DNA of 64,000 nucleotides, taken from the NCBI RefSeq assembly GCF_014235185.1, contig NZ_CP060131.1, positions 1,061,501-1,125,500 on the forward strand. The letters are read 5' to 3'. The position numbers were made by a program, and so were the translations under genes. The notes beneath the pieces were generated by a model, which ran no database searches, was not told where the DNA came from, and saw nothing but the letters and a program-made list of their open reading frames with translations. The DNA is from Pseudonocardia petroleophila (GTDB taxonomy: Bacteria > Actinomycetota > Actinomycetes > Mycobacteriales > Pseudonocardiaceae). Positions 60,650 to 64,000 of this stretch are shown here, piece after piece. Every line of letters begins with the position of its first letter. The stretch's first letter is position 1.

Positions 60650-62527
60650 GTGGGCGTGTACGAGGAACTGTTCCGTTCGAGCGTGGAGGACCCGGAGCGG
60701 TTCTGGCTCGACGCGGCGGAGGGGATCGACTGGCACGTCGCCCCCACGAGGGCGCTGGACGACTCCCGCCCGCCGTTCTACCGCTGGTTCCCCGACGGGG
60801 AGCTCAACGTCTGCCACAACGCGCTCGACCGGCACGTCGACGCCGGCCGCGGCGACCAGCCCGCGCTGATCCACGACTCCCCGGTCACGCAGTCGCAGCG
60901 CACCTTCACCTACCGCGAGCTGCGCGACGAGGTGGCGGCCTTCGCCGGCGTGCTCGCCGGGCTGGGCGTCGGCGTGGGCGACCGCGTCGTCGTCTACCTC
61001 CCGATGGTCCCCGAGGCCGCGATCGCGATGCTCGCCTGCGCGCGGATCGGCGCCGTCCACTCCGTGGTGTTCGGCGGGTTCGCCCCGAAGGAGCTGGCCG
61101 TCCGCATCGACGACGCCGCCCCGAAGGTGATCGTGTCCGCCTCCTGCGGCATCGAGGGCAAGCGCGTCATCGAGTACAAGCCGCTGCTGGACAAGGCGAT
61201 CGAGCTGGCGTCGCACGAGCCCGAGCGCTGCGTGATCCTGCAGCGCCCGCAGGTCGAGGCCGCGATGGGCGAGCGCGACGTCGACTGGGCCTCGGCGGTG
61301 GCCGGTGCCACCCCGGCCGACTGCGTGCCGGTCAAGGCCACCGACCCGCTCTACGTGCTCTACACCTCGGGCACCACCGGCAAGCCCAAGGGCGTCGTGC
61401 GCGACTGCGGCGGCTACGCCGTGGCGCTGAACTGGTCGATGCCGAACGTCTACGCCGTCGGGCCCGGCGAGACGATCTTCACCGCCTCCGACGTGGGCTG
61501 GGTCGTCGGCCACTCCTACATCGTCTACGCGCCGCTGCTGGCCGGGGCGACGTCCGTGCTCTACGAGGGCAAGCCGGTGGGCACGCCCGACGCCGGGCAG
61601 TTCTGGCGGGTCGTCGCCGAGCACGGGGTCAAGAGCCTGTTCACCGCGCCGACCGCGTTCCGGGCGATCAAGAAGGAGGACCCGAACGGCGAGTACGCGA
61701 AGAAGTACGACCTGTCATCGCTGCGGTACCTGTTCCTCGCCGGCGAGCGGCTCGACCCGGAGACCTACCGGTGGGCCGCGGAGCTGCTGGAGATCCCGGT
61801 CATCGACCACTGGTGGCAGACCGAGACGGGCTGGCCGATCGTCGCGAACCCGGCCGGCATCGAGCTGCTCCCGGTCAAGCCCGGTTCCCCGACGACCCCG
61901 CTGCCCGGCTGGGACGTGCAGGTCCTCGACGGCAACGGCAAGCCGGTCGAGGCGGGCACGGACGGCGCCATCGTCGTCAAGCTGCCGATGCCGCCCGGCT
62001 CCCTGCCCACGCTGTGGAACGACGACGAGCGCTTCCTCAACTCCTACATGGAGGCGTTCGAGGGGTACTACCTCACCGGCGACGGCGGGCGGATCGACGA
62101 GGACGGCTACGTCTACGTCATGGGCCGCACCGACGACGTGATCAACGTGGCCGGGCACCGGCTGTCCACCGGCGGCATGGAGGAGGCCCTGGCCTCCCAC
62201 CCGGACGTCGCCGAGTGCGCGGTGATCGGGGTGGCCGACTCGATGAAGGGGCAGGTGCCGCGCGGGTTCGTCGTGCTCAAGGCGGGCGTCGAGCGCGACG
62301 AGGACGAGCTGCGCGCCGAGCTGGTGCAGCTCGTGCGCGACCAGATCGGGGCCGTCGCCTCGCTCAAGGACGTCGCGGTCGTCGCGGCGCTGCCCAAGAC
62401 GCGGTCCGGGAAGATCCTGCGCAAGACCATGCGCGGCATCGCCGACGGCGTCGACGAGCCGGTGCCCGGCACGATCGACGACGCCTCGGTGCTCGACGCG
62501 CTGCGCCCGGTCCTGCGCCGCGACTGA
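60650..62527 (+). CDS. propionyl/acetyl-CoA synthetase (PrpE-like)
   Basis: A 625-residue AMP-forming acyl-CoA synthetase for short carboxylic acids. Motifs: YTSGTTGKPKG (P-loop), DVGWVVGHSYIVYAPLLAGA, WWQTETGWPI, GRTDDVINVAGHRLSTGGMEE (hinge), RSGKILRKTMR (catalytic Lys). The form is closest to propionyl-CoA synthetases; acetate use is possible. GTG 60650 is 8 nt after GAGGAGG; GTG 60644 is too close. Divergent from the BLUF gene. Followed by a strong terminator. Confidence 0.88.
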   Translation: MGVYEELFRSSVEDPERFWLDAAEGIDWHVAPTRALDDSRPPFYRWFPDGELNVCHNALDRHVDAGRGDQPALIHDSPVTQSQRTFTYRELRDEVAAFAGVLAGLGVGVGDRVVVYLPMVPEAAIAMLACARIGAVHSVVFGGFAPKELAVRIDDAAPKVIVSASCGIEGKRVIEYKPLLDKAIELASHEPERCVILQRPQVEAAMGERDVDWASAVAGATPADCVPVKATDPLYVLYTSGTTGKPKGVVRDCGGYAVALNWSMPNVYAVGPGETIFTASDVGWVVGHSYIVYAPLLAGATSVLYEGKPVGTPDAGQFWRVVAEHGVKSLFTAPTAFRAIKKEDPNGEYAKKYDLSSLRYLFLAGERLDPETYRWAAELLEIPVIDHWWQTETGWPIVANPAGIELLPVKPGSPTTPLPGWDVQVLDGNGKPVEAGTDGAIVVKLPMPPGSLPTLWNDDERFLNSYMEAFEGYYLTGDGGRIDEDGYVYVMGRTDDVINVAGHRLSTGGMEEALASHPDVAECAVIGVADSMKGQVPRGFVVLKAGVERDEDELRAELVQLVRDQIGAVASLKDVAVVAALPKTRSGKILRKTMRGIADGVDEPVPGTIDDASVLDALRPVLRRD

Positions 62528-62541
62528 CGCGCGACCCGCCC

Positions 62542-62592
62542 CGACGAACGGCACGTCCGTCCACTCAGGTGGGACGGGCGTGCCGTTCGTCG
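62542..62592. terminator. 21-bp hairpin after the CoA-synthetase gene
   Basis: CGACGAACGGCACG...(62542 onward) pairs with ...CGTGCCGTTCGTCG (to 62592), with one G-U pair and a 9-nt loop; 21 bp of stem in all. Confidence 0.8.
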
Positions 62593-62739
62593 CGTCGCAC
62601 GCCGACCTCGGCGCACCGTGGATCGGGTCACACTCGATCGGGTAACGCGTGGTGACACTCTGCGATGGGTGAGAGCACGGCCGACGCTCCCCACGACGGC
62701 CGCACCCCCTGTCGTTGCCCGAGAGGATCCCCGACTCTC

Positions 62740-62937
62740 ATGGACCTGCACCGCCCGCGTGCGGCCGCGCTCTGCGCCGCGATGAGTGCCGCGCTCGTCG
62801 TCGGCATGGCCGGCACCGCCGTCGCCTTCTCCCCGCCCGAACCGCCCGCGGCGCAGCTCGTCGCCGTCCCGACCGCATCCCCGACCGGCGGTCCGGCCAC
62901 GACCCCCGCCGTCACCGCCCGGACGCCCGCGCCGTGA
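62740..62937 (+). CDS. small secreted protein, co-encoded with the sortase-like gene
   Basis: 65 residues with a signal peptide (RAAALCAAMSAALVVGMAGTAVA) and a mature part of only about 35 residues, Pro/Ala/Thr-rich. No sorting signal (LPxTG-like) is visible. ATG 62740; the stop overlaps the next start. Function unknown. Confidence 0.6.
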   Translation: MDLHRPRAAALCAAMSAALVVGMAGTAVAFSPPEPPAAQLVAVPTASPTGGPATTPAVTARTPAP

Positions 62938-63602
62938 GCCGGCTCGTGCACCTCGTCGTCGCGCTCGTGGGCTGTGCGGTGCTCGCCGGGTGCTCCGCCC
63001 CGCCCGCCGTCACGCCCGCGTCGTTCCGGACGCCGGTGACGCGCTCCGTCGTCCCCCTCGCGGCGACCCCGCAGGCCCCCGAGGTCGTGCCCGCACCGGT
63101 CGCGGCGGCGCCGGCCGTGCCGCCGCTGCGGCCGGTCGACCGGCTGGAGCAGTCCCCGCCCGCCGCCCTCGACGTCCCGGCCATCGGCGTGAGCACCGAC
63201 CGGATCGCCGCGCTGGCCCCCGACGCGGGCGGTGTGCTCGCGGCCCCGCCCGACGCCGCCACGACCGGCTGGTTCACGCGCGGCCCGACGCCCGGGGCCG
63301 AGGGGCCCGCGGTGATCGCCGGGCACGTCGGCGTGGGCGGGAGCACCGGGCCGTTCGCCCGGCTCGCCGACGTGGCCGCGGGCGACGAGGTGACGGTGCA
63401 CCGCGCCGACGGCACCGCCGCCGTGTTCACCGTCTACCGCGTGGAGCGGCTCACGCGCGAGGCGTTCTCCGCCGACGACGTCTACGGCGACACGGGCGGC
63501 CCGGAGCTGCGCCTGATCACCTTCGGCGGCGTCTTCGACCGCGGCGACGGGCCGTACCCGGACAACGTGGTGGTCTGGGCGCGCCTCGCGGGCGTCCGCT
63601 GA
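62934..63602 (+). CDS. class-F sortase-fold lipoprotein, catalytic Cys replaced
   Basis: 222 residues. A lipoprotein signal (LVVALVGCAVLAGCS, lipobox LAGC). From about residue 78 the class-F sortase fold: ALDVPAIGVSTDRIAAL, TGWFTRGPTPGAEGPAVIAGHVGVGG (His retained), DGTAAVFTVYRVERL, and the strand that normally bears the active-site Cys reads LRLITFGGVFD, so Phe (TTC) stands where Cys is expected. The Arg region reads GPYPDNVVVWARL. So it is predicted inactive as a transpeptidase. GTG 62934 overlaps the upstream stop. May bind, not cut, its ligand. Confidence 0.72.
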   Translation: MSRLVHLVVALVGCAVLAGCSAPPAVTPASFRTPVTRSVVPLAATPQAPEVVPAPVAAAPAVPPLRPVDRLEQSPPAALDVPAIGVSTDRIAALAPDAGGVLAAPPDAATTGWFTRGPTPGAEGPAVIAGHVGVGGSTGPFARLADVAAGDEVTVHRADGTAAVFTVYRVERLTREAFSADDVYGDTGGPELRLITFGGVFDRGDGPYPDNVVVWARLAGVR

Positions 63603-63658
63603 GTTGCTGAGGGTCGCCTTCGGTGACGAGCAGGCCCCCGCCGGTGCACGATGGCGGC

Positions 63659-63850
63659 ATGAAGATCGAGGTGGATTTCGACCTGTGCGAGTCCAACGCC
63701 GTGTGCATGGGGATCGCTCCGGAGGTGTTCGAGGTGCGTGACGACGACTTCCTCTACATCCTCGACGAGAACCCGGGCGAGGAGCTGCGGCCCAAGCTCG
63801 AGGAGGCCGTGCAGGCCTGCCCGCGCGCGGCGATCAAGCTCGTCGGCTAG
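63659..63850 (+). CDS. small ferredoxin (3Fe-4S type)
   Basis: A 63-residue electron carrier. Three cysteines: Cys 10 and Cys 16 (CESNAVCMGIAPEVF) and Cys 53 (ACPRAAI) are consistent with a [3Fe-4S] or three-Cys ferredoxin, of the type that feeds P450 or other oxygenases. ATG 63659 is without a good ribosome site. An acyl-CoA synthetase follows. No P450 gene within the window. Confidence 0.88.
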   Translation: MKIEVDFDLCESNAVCMGIAPEVFEVRDDDFLYILDENPGEELRPKLEEAVQACPRAAIKLVG

Positions 63851-63925
63851 TCCGGCGGGTCGGCGGTTGCCGCCCCGCCTCGGAGGGCAGAGGATCGACG
63901 TCCGCCGTCCCGAGGAGAACCGCCG

Positions 63926-64000
63926 ATGAGCACAGTCTGGAACACCCCGCTGACGCCGCTGGCGTTCCTGCGCCGGTCCGCGGAGGTGTACCCGGACAAG
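63926..64000 (+). CDS. acyl-CoA synthetase, N-terminus only
   Basis: The 25 codons present (MSTVWNTPLTPLAFLRRSAEV...) match the usual N-terminus of medium/long-chain acyl-CoA synthetases. GAGGAG upstream at a good distance. The rest lies outside the window. Confidence 0.65.
   Translation, partial: MSTVWNTPLTPLAFLRRSAEVYPDK

Overview
The window is uniformly very GC-rich, with GTG starts, convergent stop-to-stop packing and many leaderless-looking genes. It looks like chromosome from an actinomycete of the Pseudonocardiaceae (Pseudonocardia or a close relative). Three blocks keep the gene neighbourhoods known from Mycobacterium tuberculosis: citA-serC-sepH-DUF2537-SpoU methyltransferase (compare Rv0889c-Rv0881), SDR-L,D-transpeptidase-murB-DUF2505 (compare Rv0484c-Rv0481c), and XRE regulator-hbhA-DUF2516 (compare Rv0474-Rv0476). 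The assignment rests on these features and on protein style; no search was run.

Layout. 1-11.8 kb is metabolic core: an amino-acid permease (cut by the window edge), two MFS transporters, pdxH, citrate synthase, serC, the FtsZ regulator sepH, a membrane protein, an rRNA methyltransferase and a GCS2-type ligase. 12.0-16.9 kb is an unusual five-gene operon: two membrane-anchored proteins that may be TcpC/NTF2-like, a protein with a lysine-less P-loop, a transglycosylase/M15-like wall hydrolase and a GH16 glycosidase behind a seven-fold 15-bp repeat. 17-25.5 kb holds an MFS exporter, a purine permease, cell-wall genes (L,D-transpeptidase, murB), purU and an ArsR/SRPBCC pair. 25.5-35.8 kb has an FAD oxidase, lon, a YbaK-type deacylase, the hbhA operon, a fluC pair, a DUF445 protein and others. 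35.8-44.2 kb holds a cold-shock protein, a Pro/Ala-rich secreted protein, an orphan MftR-type TetR regulator, a diguanylate cyclase, a lipoprotein, a 1151-bp IS481-family insertion, a BLUF photoreceptor, a hydrolase and an AraC regulator.

44.4-54.7 kb is a complete 10.3-kb actinomycete integrative and conjugative element (AICE). It lies between 44-bp direct repeats made of the 3' half of tRNA-Phe. It encodes a rolling-circle Rep, XRE and GntR regulators, a run of tiny overlapping transfer or accessory genes, an FtsK/TraB-type translocase, an excisionase and a tyrosine integrase next to attR. Between Rep and the regulators sit a lower-GC secreted cutinase-like esterase (probable cargo) and a 136-nt nested inverted repeat. 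A tRNA cluster (Glu-Asp-Phe, minus strand) follows.

55-64 kb holds small conserved proteins, a metal-binding HMA protein, an SGNH esterase, a Glu/Leu-type dehydrogenase divergent from a LysR regulator, a second BLUF protein, a propionyl/acetyl-CoA synthetase, a lipoprotein with a class-F sortase fold that appears to lack the catalytic Cys and Arg, a small ferredoxin and the first codons of an acyl-CoA synthetase.
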